A DNA stretch of 51,706 bases from Spirochaetaceae bacterium (GCA_007695055.1 REEM01000199.1:1-51706); one strand, 5' to 3'; positions 1 through 8,744 are shown, numbered from the stretch's first letter. Program-made: numbers and translations. Notes: generated by a model from the letters alone, not told the origin.

Positions 1-368
1 TCTGCAATCGCTGGGATTCGCACCACGAACTGTTGCAAGGGCTCGGCAAAACCCACCGAGTAAAATCCAATGCTCACCGCCTGTGCAATGAAGAGCTGAA
101 TTCCAATAGAGCCGCCAAATGCTATGCCCAGGGAGTTCTTGGAGAGGGCGTACATCCCGCCCGCCCCGACATTGCGCACGTTGGTGGAGCTGTCGGCAAT
201 TGAAAACGCGGTTGCAAGGGTTGCTGAGTTTGCAAGCACCACAATGATCATGACGTTCCAAACGCCTACCGCGCCCACAAGCAACGGCAGAATGAGGAAT
301 AACACCGCACCAAGAATTGCTTCAAATGAGGGTACAAATACCCCGCCAAAGGTACCAAGCTTCTTCAC
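1..368 (-). CDS. SLC12-like cation-chloride cotransporter, N-terminal part (runs off window)
   Basis: Starts at GTG 368 behind GGAGG and runs off the left edge, so only about 122 residues are seen. The translation opens with KKLGTFGGVFVPSFEAILG, then hydrophobic segments, then GGMYALSKNSLG and FGGSIGIQLFIAQAVSIGFY. This is the N-terminal pattern of the SLC12 / Na-K-Cl cotransporter branch of the amino acid-polyamine-organocation superfamily: a GVF.P....ILG first helix, a GGxYxLIS-like loop and FGGSIG. An integral inner-membrane transporter is expected, but the substrate cannot be told. The GTG overlaps the TGA of the upstream gene (GTGA), so the two are probably translationally coupled. A general APC amino acid permease is the alternative. 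Confidence 0.75.
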   Translation of the reverse strand, partial: MKKLGTFGGVFVPSFEAILGAVLFLILPLLVGAVGVWNVMIIVVLANSATLATAFSIADSSTNVRNVGAGGMYALSKNSLGIAFGGSIGIQLFIAQAVSIGFYSVGFAEPLQQFVVRIPAIA

Positions 369-1450
369 GGTCTATCCTCCCTCAGGTTGCTACCGGCGCT
401 ATGCGCTGGGATTCCCGTTGCTTGGTGACGGGCACGACTGCGAGTTCGAGGTCGGGTGCGAGTTCGGGTGCGGGTCAGCCGCCTCAGCCAAACCACACAC
501 AATGCTGCGACCAATCGCGGAACTATCAAAATTACGACTCCAGCGCCCAGTGCGACGAAGAGTAGAGTATCCTCAAACAAGCTGTGCGAGACCGCCAAGT
601 GATGGTTCAGTAGATCCGCGTCTTCAAGCGAAAGCTCGCCACGTGCACGCTCTTCAAGAATAACCGCAGCTCCATAGGTTAAACCCAGAGTATTGCCGAC
701 AATCCACAAGAATGCCGTGCTCCTCGGCAAACCAAGCAAGACCACTACCGGCTCAAAGATCTGCGCTACACGCCGCAGCACTCCGCTACGCTCTAACAAA
801 CGCTGTCCAATCATGAGTAGCACAACAATGGTAACAATACGCAGCAGCGTATGTGCAGTTCCAACGAACCAACTGGAAAACGCAGCCAATGCTGGTGTCC
901 ATCCTGGAAAACCTATCTGGAACTCCGTGCTCAAGGATCTACCGGCGGCGGCCTCCAGTCCCATCAGACGCCCAACCACGACTCCAACCACAAGCGCAGT
1001 GAATACCCGAACAGCAACTATGCGCACCGGGTTTGACCCAACGCGTGCCTGCACCGCGGTTTCCACGAAAAGGTTATGGCATATAAGGATCATAAGCGCC
1101 ATGACCGTGATTTCGCTCGCTGAGAAACTCAGGGAGCTCATGACACCAATTGCAGGGTAGATAGTGATGAGCGCGCCGGTTGCAAAGACCAAGGCGGCTT
1201 CCCCGGGAAGACCGGCAAGTGCCATGACTGGGTCCAGCAACGCAGCAACAGGCGCAAGAAGACCTATGAGGTCCAACAGGAACACAAAAAGCCCGGCAGG
1301 TACCAATACCAACGACAGTCGCCACGACATCCGCAGACCAACTCGTAGGCCGTCATGAATACAAGCACCAATACCAGGGCGAGTCAGGCCAGGCCGACCG
1401 CCTTCCACTCTACTGTCCGTCGGCTGCGCCGGGAAGTTACTCAACGACAT
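365..1450 (-). CDS. Nucleoside-recognition (Gate) domain membrane protein
   Basis: 361 residues with about eight to nine hydrophobic segments. GLPGEAALVFATG, YPAIGVMSSL and the polar segment ALMILICHNLFVETAVQ match the repeated Gate/nucleoside-recognition family found in spore-maturation SpmA/SpmB-like and nucleoside-transporter proteins. The ligand is unknown. The last ~35 residues form an unusual Arg-Thr/Arg-Pro tail coded by a hexamer-like repeat, presumably cytoplasmic. The stop overlaps the GTG of the downstream transporter, so they form an operon. The ATG at 1450 has only a weak upstream purine run (GGAGTA), so the exact start is uncertain by some residues. Confidence 0.7.
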   Translation of the reverse strand: MSLSNFPAQPTDSRVEGGRPGLTRPGIGACIHDGLRVGLRMSWRLSLVLVPAGLFVFLLDLIGLLAPVAALLDPVMALAGLPGEAALVFATGALITIYPAIGVMSSLSFSASEITVMALMILICHNLFVETAVQARVGSNPVRIVAVRVFTALVVGVVVGRLMGLEAAAGRSLSTEFQIGFPGWTPALAAFSSWFVGTAHTLLRIVTIVVLLMIGQRLLERSGVLRRVAQIFEPVVVLLGLPRSTAFLWIVGNTLGLTYGAAVILEERARGELSLEDADLLNHHLAVSHSLFEDTLLFVALGAGVVILIVPRLVAALCVVWLRRLTRTRTRTRPRTRSRARHQATGIPAHSAGSNLREDRP

Positions 1451-1496
1451 AGGGCTGTAATCTACTCCGGAATCGGCCTAAGAACAAGATGGGATG

Positions 1497-2954
1497 CTAC
1501 TCCTTGTACGACAACACGTGAGCCTCTATCCAGTCAGCATACTCCCGCAACTCCAGCAAAATTCCTTTATGTGACGCGGGCGTATCCGACCGGGCGAGCA
1601 GATTCTCAACCTTGCGGCGGAAGCGCTTAAAGTCCATGGCATCTTCAATCTCCGGCATGAGAAGTCGGGCCGCACAGTGGCTCATCCAGCGACTCTTGTC
1701 CTCGGCGGGCAGGAGCTCGTAGTAGTTTCGCGCAAGATAGCGCCACAAGAGTTGGGAACCGCGGGAATCTCTAAAGGCCGGTGGTGAGCTAATGAGCTCC
1801 TGGGCCTCGGCCTGATGGACGTAATCAAAGGTACGCCGGTCTTCATCACCAAAGAAGCCACCCGAGTAGATCTGGAGGTCTGGATCTTTTGGATCGCGCC
1901 GTTGTTCATGTCCACCTGCGTAGACTTCACGGATCTTTTGCACGAGTCCCGGCTGTGTTCTCAGAAGCTCGGCATTCCGGAGGCACTCGGCGGTATCAAT
2001 CCCCAACGCAAGCGCCCGCTGCTCACTCAGTGTGTTGAGCGGAGCCAATGCCGGACACCTATTCAGATGCACCGAAACAAAGCGAACCCGTTCCGACTCA
2101 TCTATGTGATCCTTGGGCGCAAAGACCCTGTTTCGTATTTCCTCCGCAGGTAAATCCATCCAACTGCGAGGGTCGCTGCGAAGGTCATAGACCAGCACCG
2201 CATTTGCCGAGTCCGGGTGAGCACTGATAGGATAAACAATGCTACTGCAGGCTCCGGGCCGAGTATAGAGGGCCGAGCTATGGATAAGCGGCTGGGGCGA
2301 CTGCAAACTCAGAAGCTTGCGAACCTCGTCCTTCTTTCGCAGCTTATACAGAAACGCAAAAAGCTTCGGCTGCTGTTCATGTACCATTCGCGCCAGGGAG
2401 ATTGTTGCGTAGACGTCCGAGAGCGCGTCATGCGCTTTTTCGTGTGAGAGGCCGTTGGCCGCACTGAGCTGCTCAAGTTGAAATATCGGCTTGCCGTCTT
2501 CACCTTGCGGCCAGGAAATGCCCTCATGACGGAGGTCGTGCGTCATGCGCACAAGATCCACTATGTCCCAGCGACTGTTTCCGTCCGCGTACTCACGGCG
2601 GTATGGATCGTAGAAATTCCGGTAGAACAGGTTGCGAATAAACTCGTCGTCGAAACGCACAGTGTTGTAACCGACAACACAGGTTCCAGGAACCGACATT
2701 TCACGGTGCACCCGGCCAGCAAACTCGGCCTCGCTCAGGCCCTGCGACTTGACTCTCTGGGGTGTAAGTCCGGTCACAAGACAGGCCTCGGGTTCCGGCA
2801 GATACTCAGGGCTTGCCCGACAGTAGAGCACGGTAGGTTCCCCTACCGGTTCAAAGTCGGCCCCGGTTCGTACTGACGCGTACTGCGCAATACGGTCCCA
2901 CGCCGGGTTGCGGCCAAAGGTTTCAAGATCATACCAAAGAAGGGTTGCAGCCAT
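1497..2954 (-). CDS. sbcB: Exodeoxyribonuclease I
   Basis: 485 residues, the usual length for ExoI (E. coli 475). It digests single-stranded DNA 3' to 5' in recombination and mismatch repair. The DEDDh catalytic set is visible: D9 and E11 in YDLETFG, an Asp at 102/103 in RFDDEFIRN, then H175 and D180 in HDALSD. The rest follows the SH3-like and helical C-terminal parts of the family (for example FFGDEDRR and LLWRYLARNYYE). No strong Shine-Dalgarno precedes the ATG at 2954. It lies upstream of the Gate protein on the same strand with a 46-bp gap, so co-transcription is possible but there is no functional link. Confidence 0.93.
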   Translation of the reverse strand: MAATLLWYDLETFGRNPAWDRIAQYASVRTGADFEPVGEPTVLYCRASPEYLPEPEACLVTGLTPQRVKSQGLSEAEFAGRVHREMSVPGTCVVGYNTVRFDDEFIRNLFYRNFYDPYRREYADGNSRWDIVDLVRMTHDLRHEGISWPQGEDGKPIFQLEQLSAANGLSHEKAHDALSDVYATISLARMVHEQQPKLFAFLYKLRKKDEVRKLLSLQSPQPLIHSSALYTRPGACSSIVYPISAHPDSANAVLVYDLRSDPRSWMDLPAEEIRNRVFAPKDHIDESERVRFVSVHLNRCPALAPLNTLSEQRALALGIDTAECLRNAELLRTQPGLVQKIREVYAGGHEQRRDPKDPDLQIYSGGFFGDEDRRTFDYVHQAEAQELISSPPAFRDSRGSQLLWRYLARNYYELLPAEDKSRWMSHCAARLLMPEIEDAMDFKRFRRKVENLLARSDTPASHKGILLELREYADWIEAHVLSYKE

Positions 2955-3176
2955 GAATGCAGCTTACCCGGACAGCAAGCCCTATGCAACGTCCAACAAC
3001 AACGACCTGTACTCACCCTGTCCGAACTCGGACGTCTGCTGTTCTAAAGCAACTCTTCAGGCTTCTGTGTTGCTAACCGAATCAGTAATTTTATATTGAC
3101 TGAGTGTTATGCTCATGTTACGGTACGTCACAGTCCTTCCCAAACATTCGCGTACACTTTCACGCATAGCGTGCAG

Positions 3177-3204
3177 TTACAAGAAATCTGTACGGAATAG
3201 GATA
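3177..3204 (+). promoter_or_regulatory. Weak sigma-70-like promoter before the FMN-binding protein
   Basis: TTACAA (3177-3182), 16-bp spacer, TAGGAT (3199-3204), about 30 bp before the TTG start. The match is 4/6 at each element, so this is only a candidate. The rest of the gap from 2955 to 3233 shows nothing else I can support. Confidence 0.3.
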
Positions 3205-3233
3205 TACCAACATCACGGCTTAGGAGGCCACAA

Positions 3234-4124
3234 TTGAAGAAGCTCTACATGGTAGCACTCATCCTTGTACTGACCGGCGCGCTTGCATTTGCAGGCGGAC
3301 GTTCGGAAAACAACGCTACCGCAACCGCTACCAAGTTTTACGTTGCACACCAAGGTGCTTACATTGGTGAAGCAACCGTCACAATTAACGGAAACAATGA
3401 AGTCGTTGCCGCCAGCTTTGCTGAGTATCACGGGCCCGACGGCTGGGTAGTCAACCCCGGCGACGGTGCCGTTGTTCGTGTTCCAGACCCGCTTGCTAAC
3501 ACCGGACACTCCGATCCAGCAATTCGCGGATACATGTTCTACATCTACAATGAAGTGGGTGAGAACGGTGAGTACATGTGGTCACAGTACAGCCCCGGCG
3601 CCAACGGTTTTTCCCGACCAGGACGCCACTGGCAGCGTGACTTTGACGGAATGATGTCCAACCCAATTCGCTCCGCAGCATACGCTCAGGCAGTGAAGGA
3701 CGACACCCTTGTGACAGTTACCATTGACGGTCTCAATGTCACGGTTGGCCCTACAGCGAGCGAAACCGTTCGTTACGGTGGTCAAATGGACAAGGCACAT
3801 CCCGAGTCCACATACATGGCAGTACGTGCCAACAGCCTTGGGTACCGCTACAACCACGCACGAAACGTTGAGTTCTTTGCGAGCAACCCTATGGCTAACT
3901 ACGCGGCGGCAACCCAGCAGCGCCGGGAGGACCTTGAACTTGTTGCCGATCCCAGCATAGACGCCAACGCCGACGTATCGGTCTATGAAGGTGTAGGAAA
4001 CGAGTGGATGGTAGCCGATGTACGCACCGGCGCCACCTGGAGCGACTTTCAGCACTACACTGTTGAGATGCAGGAAGCCTACAAGCTCGCAGTAGCTCGC
4101 ATGGCCCTTGGCATGGTCGACTGA
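3234..4124 (+). CDS. Exported FMN-binding domain protein (possible flavinylated extracytoplasmic flavoprotein)
   Basis: 296 residues from a TTG start set by TAGGAGG six bases upstream. Residues 1-21 are a Sec signal peptide (KK, hydrophobic core, AFA-GG) with no lipobox Cys, so the product should be periplasmic or released. After the signal comes GAYIGEATVTINGNNEVVAA, the usual start of an FMN_bind domain (small Gly-rich strand, then I.V..D/N..I..V). Near the C-terminus DVRTGATWSD (T268) matches the D..(S/T)GAT(S/T) flavinylation motif, where FMN is joined to Thr by an ApbE-type transferase. A two-domain arrangement is likely. It is a single-gene unit ending at a strong terminator. No apbE is in the window. 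A flavin link is inferred from the motif only. Confidence 0.6.
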   Translation: MKKLYMVALILVLTGALAFAGGRSENNATATATKFYVAHQGAYIGEATVTINGNNEVVAASFAEYHGPDGWVVNPGDGAVVRVPDPLANTGHSDPAIRGYMFYIYNEVGENGEYMWSQYSPGANGFSRPGRHWQRDFDGMMSNPIRSAAYAQAVKDDTLVTVTIDGLNVTVGPTASETVRYGGQMDKAHPESTYMAVRANSLGYRYNHARNVEFFASNPMANYAAATQQRREDLELVADPSIDANADVSVYEGVGNEWMVADVRTGATWSDFQHYTVEMQEAYKLAVARMALGMVD

Positions 4125-4149
4125 TACTCGACTCATAGCTTACACACTC

Positions 4150-4184
4150 GGGCTGAGGCGGTTATCCGCTTCAGCCCTTTTTTT
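4150..4184 (+). terminator. Rho-independent terminator
   Basis: GGGCTGAGGCGG (4150-4161), loop TTAT, CCGCTTCAGCCC (4166-4177), then seven T. The 12-bp stem has one G-U pair. It closes the FMN-binding protein gene. Confidence 0.93.
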
Positions 4185-4303
4185 GTGTGGGTTTGTATCA
4201 GTGCGGGCCTGTATGCGTCCGGGTTTGTAAGCGTACCCGCAGGGTGCTCCCTGTACCGCGAACGTGTTTTCTTAGTACCATAGGGTATAGAGGAAAAAAA
4301 CCG

Positions 4304-4624
4304 ATGTCAGAGTTTACACCATCGCCAGTTGATGAAGGCGACCTGCTGGAACGCACAGACCAGAAAGTGAAACCACCCGAGATGTACAAGGTGGTACTGC
4401 TCAACGACGACTATACACCACGAGAATTCGTTACCGAGATTCTCATGCAGGTATTCCATAAGTCCCGCGAGGACGCCGGGCGGATCATGTTGAGTGCGCA
4501 CACCGGCGGCAAGGCAGTTGTGGGACTCTATACCTACGATATCGCTACAACCAAAGTGGCTCAGGCCCACAAACTCGCCAAACAGTTTGAGTTCCCATTA
4601 AAGCTTGTGGTCGAGGGCGCTTAG
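4304..4624 (+). CDS. clpS: ATP-dependent Clp protease adaptor ClpS
   Basis: 106 residues from ATG 4304, preceded by AGAGGAAA. ClpS binds the ClpA/ClpC N-domain and delivers N-degron substrates. The signature KVVLLNDDYTPREFVTEIL holds the Asn-Asp-Asp side-chain pocket, followed by FHKS..DA..IM...H..G and an AxxxA helix, all standard. Longer upstream reading (from 4187) crosses the terminator and is not used. No clpA follows; instead the esterase gene converges and overlaps its stop codon by a few bases (TTAG). Confidence 0.96.
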   Translation: MSEFTPSPVDEGDLLERTDQKVKPPEMYKVVLLNDDYTPREFVTEILMQVFHKSREDAGRIMLSAHTGGKAVVGLYTYDIATTKVAQAHKLAKQFEFPLKLVVEGA

Positions 4625-6177
4625 AAACTATACTCGACCGAGAGCAGCCAGCGCGGGTCGTAATTGAAACTACCGGAACTTCCTACCGGTCGCACTCCTT
4701 CAGCGCGGTGTTCCACCCGCCACAGGAAGGGAGAAGGCGCCCTGAGACCAACCCCCAACGACCAACCAAGTACATGATCCAGGCTTTTTACATACTCATT
4801 TCCCCAGGACGCTGGCTCGCGCTGCCGAGTAAAACTCCCAATCGAAGCGTCAAAGACCGCCCTCCTGCCGAGCCGAAAAAGATACTCAAGCTGCAAGTTC
4901 AACACATGTGAAGCACGCAATGGTAGTAAGGGAACGGGAAGGATATATCGCGCCGTAAGCAAGGAATCTAGCCTCCCATCACCCCGAAACCTCTCGCTCA
5001 CCACCGGCACATATCGTTCGCCCAGAAAACCAAGGACTTCCCAACGTCGCACGGCCGGGCCAGCATCCTGGAACTCACGCCACACATCACCACGAAGGCC
5101 CCCACCCCACAATGTTCGTCCCGCCCCATAGGCAAAGCCTATCTCTTGGGACACGACATGCAAACGATCATCATCGGCGGCCTGAAACGAGTCATAGCGA
5201 GTAACCGACCGCAACCAGTGCCGTGACCACAAGCCCTCAAGGCGCAACTGCAACTCGCGGTCCTTGGAACCCTGTATCCCACCCTCGCCAGCTTGATAAG
5301 GGAAACGCCATTTGAGCGCTATGCGGTCGCTTGTCTCATGTCGCAGGAGATACTCCAGGGTTTCTCCGGGAACTGGTTGCGTCCCGCCCGGCGCAGGCCG
5401 ATGTACCCCCGTGTTGCGTTGTGAGCCAGCCGGTGGTGCAGAAGGCCGGGGGGCGAGGCCAGCGGTAGACTCGCCAGAGATAAAGCTAATGTATTCGGTA
5501 TACATTGCCGGAGTCGGGCGCCGACTGTGGGAACCTGGATACTCACGGTACAGTGTTTCAACGCCAGCCGCCCTGACCCGCGCATGCGTCCGGTTAATTC
5601 CTTCGTAGCGCACCGCAGCCTCCTGGCTGCCTATAACAAACGCAGCTCGAAAGCCACGCTGCTGCATGCGTTCAAGGGAGTCCGGCGCGATAGGATAGCT
5701 GGTTCGAGTTCCCGAGATCACAGCACCCGAGATGAGCTCCGGATTCCGGGCCGCAAGGGCCCAACTCAGATCACCACCAAGCGAGTAACCCCCAACGTAC
5801 ACCCGAGCCCTGTCCGCCGGATACTCAGAAAAGACGCGTTCCAGATCCAGCAGAAGCCGTGCTTCGTACCAACGTACAAAAGCACGAAAGTCCGGTAGGT
5901 AGTCTTCTGACCGCGGGCGTCCTGCTGGCAATACCAGGATAAAGCTCTCCTGAATTGCCGGATCCAGACCGATTCGTGGAGCAAAGAGCTCAGCGGTGCC
6001 AAGAGTGGGTGGCAAAACAACAAATACTGGGTAGCTTCTACCCGGCTGTTGGTTCTGCGGCATAACGATACGAGCTGGCTCATCAAAGAAGGCCGGACGA
6101 AGCTGCGCGGAAAAGGCCGCTGGCGCGCTGAAGAAGACAAGAGCAAAGGCAATCAGCAGCCGCTCACCGCAAACCAC
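4621..6177 (-). CDS. Alpha/beta-hydrolase esterase fused to a C-terminal beta-barrel-like domain
   Basis: 518 residues from the GTG at 6177, chosen because it starts a signal peptide (VVCGERLL, hydrophobic core, AFSAQ). A longer in-frame reading reaches back over the tatD start and is less likely. Residues about 40-260 look like a polyhydroxybutyrate-depolymerase/feruloyl-esterase family hydrolase: PVFVVLPP, VYVGGYSLGGDLSW (nucleophile Ser in GYSLG) and YPGSHSRRP (likely catalytic His). A Pro/Gly-rich linker follows (about 265-305). The last ~230 residues are alternating polar/hydrophobic strands ending in LLSVEYSF, with the C-terminal Phe typical of outer-membrane barrels. This suggests an autotransporter-like surface esterase, in the style of EstA but with a different hydrolase fold. 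Substrate unknown. Confidence 0.65.
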   Translation of the reverse strand: MVCGERLLIAFALVFFSAPAAFSAQLRPAFFDEPARIVMPQNQQPGRSYPVFVVLPPTLGTAELFAPRIGLDPAIQESFILVLPAGRPRSEDYLPDFRAFVRWYEARLLLDLERVFSEYPADRARVYVGGYSLGGDLSWALAARNPELISGAVISGTRTSYPIAPDSLERMQQRGFRAAFVIGSQEAAVRYEGINRTHARVRAAGVETLYREYPGSHSRRPTPAMYTEYISFISGESTAGLAPRPSAPPAGSQRNTGVHRPAPGGTQPVPGETLEYLLRHETSDRIALKWRFPYQAGEGGIQGSKDRELQLRLEGLWSRHWLRSVTRYDSFQAADDDRLHVVSQEIGFAYGAGRTLWGGGLRGDVWREFQDAGPAVRRWEVLGFLGERYVPVVSERFRGDGRLDSLLTARYILPVPLLPLRASHVLNLQLEYLFRLGRRAVFDASIGSFTRQREPASWGNEYVKSLDHVLGWSLGVGLRAPSPFLWRVEHRAEGVRPVGSSGSFNYDPRWLLSVEYSF

Positions 6178-6227
6178 GCCCCGACGACGTCTTGACGCCC
6201 TATCTTGAACGTGGAAGACTAAGCCCA

Positions 6228-7052
6228 ATGCAGACACAAAGCACCCCAATTTCTGAACAAATTTCCTTCCCGCAAGGTACCACTGACAGCCATTTTCACC
6301 TACTGGAAATTGAGCGTCATGGAATTGACCCAGCGCTCCTGTTAAAAGCACTTTCAGACCACGGTTTTGGTTTCGGCCTGGAGATTGCCATAGACGAGCA
6401 AAACTTTGCCCGTCGCCTTGAATTAGCGGAACCCTACCCCGGATTGTATCTCACCGCCGGACTACATCCATCCGTTTCGGGATCTCCCCAGTTGGATCTT
6501 GGCGCGATCATAACCGAGCTCAGGAAGCAACTCCAACACCCCAAGGTGCGCGCCGCAGGCGAGATGGGTATTGACCTCTTTCGCAATTACGCGTCACTTG
6601 AGAAACAACGCGAGCTATTTGTAGCTCAACTCCGTTTAGCGTCGGAGCAAAGGCTACCGGTAGTTATTCACAACCGAGACGCAGACCTTGAAATTCTTAA
6701 GGTTCTCAAGGAGAACCCTCCTTCCGCTGGCGGCATTATGCATTGTTTTTCCTCAGGCTCTCATTTTGCGCATGCCTGCGTAGAGTTAGGGATGTACATT
6801 TCCTTTGCAGGCAACCTTAGTTTTCGCAAAGCAGAATCGCTACGCGGCATGGTTTCCCAACTACCCCGGGAACGCATTCTGGTAGAGACCGACGCCCCGT
6901 ACCTCACACCCCAGCCATTTCGCGGAAAAACCAACCACCCGGGCCGCATTGGCATCACACTGACAATCCTCGCAGAGTTGCTCCAGTTATCGGTGGAGGC
7001 GGCCGCTGAGCTCACCACCCAGAATCTGCACCGTCTGCTCCAGGTAGAGTGA
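6228..7052 (+). CDS. tatD: TatD-family metal-dependent DNase
   Basis: 274 residues from ATG 6228. The TatD metal ligands are in order: DSHFHL near residue 20 (HxH), GEMGID (Glu), PVVIHNRDA (His), MHCFS (His) and ETDAPYL (Asp). The family acts as a Mg-dependent 3'-5' exonuclease or deoxyribonuclease on DNA. A weak promoter candidate, TTGACG (6192-6197) with AAGACT (6215-6220), would put the transcript start at or next to the ATG. It diverges from the esterase gene, with about 50 bp between the two starts. Confidence 0.9.
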   Translation: MQTQSTPISEQISFPQGTTDSHFHLLEIERHGIDPALLLKALSDHGFGFGLEIAIDEQNFARRLELAEPYPGLYLTAGLHPSVSGSPQLDLGAIITELRKQLQHPKVRAAGEMGIDLFRNYASLEKQRELFVAQLRLASEQRLPVVIHNRDADLEILKVLKENPPSAGGIMHCFSSGSHFAHACVELGMYISFAGNLSFRKAESLRGMVSQLPRERILVETDAPYLTPQPFRGKTNHPGRIGITLTILAELLQLSVEAAAELTTQNLHRLLQVE

Positions 7053-7123
7053 ACACAGGCGCGGCATATAGCCTGCAGCAGCTGAGTCGCGGCAACTCTC
7101 CCGCCGCGCCCAACTCCCTGCGC

Positions 7124-7157
7124 AAAAAGACCCTCGCTCGTTATCGAGCGAGGGTCT
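7124..7157 (-). terminator. Terminator of the flaA-like operon
   Basis: 13-bp perfect stem (7128-7140 with 7145-7157), loop TTAT on the plus strand, and an A5 run at 7124-7128 that reads as a U-tract on the minus strand. It lies 44 bp past the stop of the second flaA-like gene. It could also stop tatD transcripts, but the U-tract is on the minus side. Confidence 0.9.
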
Positions 7158-7200
7158 GCATTCAATGCACAATGAGTAGAATCTTAGCAGGTCAAGCTAC

Positions 7201-7911
7201 TTACCAGCCGTCAACCATGTCGTCCGGATCCCGAGCCTCTTCTGCAAAGAGGTCCGTTACAGCACGCAGGTCGTCAAGGTATACGTAGTACTGTCCGTAG
7301 GTCTGCATTTGGTCAAGGTGTATTAAGAACCCGAGTACCTGCAGTCCAGACCTGTCAGAGTAGAAACTGTCCTGCTGTACAATAGTCGGTGGAATAGCCA
7401 CCGTCATCTGTCGCCACCCGGAGAAGTTCATGGTACCAAAGGGCAGAATATTCCTATTGCCGAAATAGTCCTCAACCACCAAACTAATCCGATGCTGGCG
7501 GTTACGACCAACCACCCATACCGAAAGGGTCTTTACAATTCCTGGTACAGCAAGTGGTCGGGAGGCTTCTACGAAAATGGTGCTCGCACCACGACGAAAG
7601 AACTCAGCCTTGACACCGAGTACGTACTCATCTGGTTCCTCTATTCCTAACTCGACCTCGACCTCAATAGGCTCTTTGTCCATTGGACCGCCAGCAAGTC
7701 TCCGATACGTGAGTACGCCTGTGTCTTGAGGCATATGCACGCGCCAGAAAGCCGGGTCCTCAAACCTGGAGACCGACACTTCCTGCAGACGTTGCTGCGC
7801 GGAGTCGACACCGAGCTGAGACGGATCAACCTCCTGCTGCTGGGCCCATACAGCAGGCCCCGAAACAAACAGGATCATTAACGCGAATAGGGTGTTGCGC
7901 AGGTATTTCAC
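7201..7911 (-). CDS. flaA: FlaA-type flagellar filament outer layer protein (second gene)
   Basis: 236 residues from GTG 7911, chosen because AAGGGGG precedes it and it overlaps the upstream TAG by one base (TAGTG). Signal peptide: VKYLRNTLF, hydrophobic core, VWAQ, so it is Sec-exported to the periplasm where spirochaete flagella lie. FlaA features: SRFEDPAFWRV near the start, FRRGASTIFVEA, LSVWVVGRNRQHRISLVVEDYFG, MNFSGWRQMTVAIP and YYVYLDDLRAVTDLFAEE. The same blocks occur in the upstream paralogue. FlaA proteins sheath the FlaB core. The acidic C-terminus ends in DDMVDGW. Confidence 0.88.
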   Translation of the reverse strand: MKYLRNTLFALMILFVSGPAVWAQQQEVDPSQLGVDSAQQRLQEVSVSRFEDPAFWRVHMPQDTGVLTYRRLAGGPMDKEPIEVEVELGIEEPDEYVLGVKAEFFRRGASTIFVEASRPLAVPGIVKTLSVWVVGRNRQHRISLVVEDYFGNRNILPFGTMNFSGWRQMTVAIPPTIVQQDSFYSDRSGLQVLGFLIHLDQMQTYGQYYVYLDDLRAVTDLFAEEARDPDDMVDGW

Positions 7912-8684
7912 TACAGTCCCCCTTCTTGGTTCCACAGTTCACGAATGGTCTCAGGATCACTTAACCCCTCGCCGTCAAACGGCATATCAAAGAGATCTGT
8001 GAAGACCTTAATTTCATCGAAGTACACGTAGAAGTTGTCGACCTTTTCGTTAGGACGAGTCCACAACACGAACTTCACGAGTTCCAAGCCTTGCGGGCCG
8101 GGAACATGGCGTGTAGTCTGGGGAATCCAGGTTGGAATTTGTACCCGGAGATTTCTCCACCCGAGGAAGTTAAGATCACCTACCCTTAGGGTATGCACCA
8201 TTCCTCTATGATCTCGAAGCATAATCTCAAGATAGTAGTCATGGTTTGACCCCCAAACCCAAAGGTTGAGCTCCTCGGCAAGACCGGGAATACGCATGCC
8301 GGTACGTTCTAGGTTCTCCTCGGCAGACCCCGGAATGATTCGTGGAACCAATTCTCCGTTGTCTCCCATTTGCGCCGGAAGAATCTCAAGATAATTGTAG
8401 CCGCGGCGGTTGAACTGGGCATGAACACCCAAGGAGCGAAGCTCCATTCCTTCCGGTTCACGTCGATACAAAGCGTCCGGCCACGTTCTCACGTGCTGGT
8501 AGCTCGGAAAATCCTCTCGAATGAACCTACTTGCCCTTACCATCCAAGGGCTGCCATCCGGGTCATTAAAATCCTCCAGAGTAAGCGTTTGATACGCTCT
8601 GGGGCGTTGCTGAGCCCAGATAGCGGAAGTAAGTAGCATTCCGAGCACAACCACACACACAATGAGCAGGCTGCTTCTCTTCAT
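7911..8684 (-). CDS. flaA: FlaA-type flagellar filament outer layer protein (first gene)
   Basis: 257 residues from an ATG behind AAGGAG. N-terminal signal peptide (KRSSLLIVCVVVLGMLLTS, cleaved after IWAQ). Shared FlaA blocks: LEDFNDPDGSPW, FNRRGYNYLEI, LNLWVWGSNHDYYLEIMLRD, LNFLGWRNLRVQIP and NFYVYFDEIKVFTDLFD. It is homologous to the next gene but clearly diverged, so these are two subunits and not a recent duplication. From memory, Treponema also carries such a pair near its flgK/flgL/fliW/csrA genes. Transcribed from the consensus promoter at 8745-8773 with a ~53-nt leader. Confidence 0.9.
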   Translation of the reverse strand: MKRSSLLIVCVVVLGMLLTSAIWAQQRPRAYQTLTLEDFNDPDGSPWMVRASRFIREDFPSYQHVRTWPDALYRREPEGMELRSLGVHAQFNRRGYNYLEILPAQMGDNGELVPRIIPGSAEENLERTGMRIPGLAEELNLWVWGSNHDYYLEIMLRDHRGMVHTLRVGDLNFLGWRNLRVQIPTWIPQTTRHVPGPQGLELVKFVLWTRPNEKVDNFYVYFDEIKVFTDLFDMPFDGEGLSDPETIRELWNQEGGL

Positions 8685-8744
8685 TACTCTACTCCTTAAC
8701 TGATTGCGAGACTGGTGAGCAGCTGCCGGCCCACGTCACGGTGA

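Noticed and set aside
3100-3233. Structured leader RNA upstream of the FMN-binding protein gene
   Set aside because: Only a short GCATAGCGTGC-type palindrome is seen; no known riboswitch core could be recognised.
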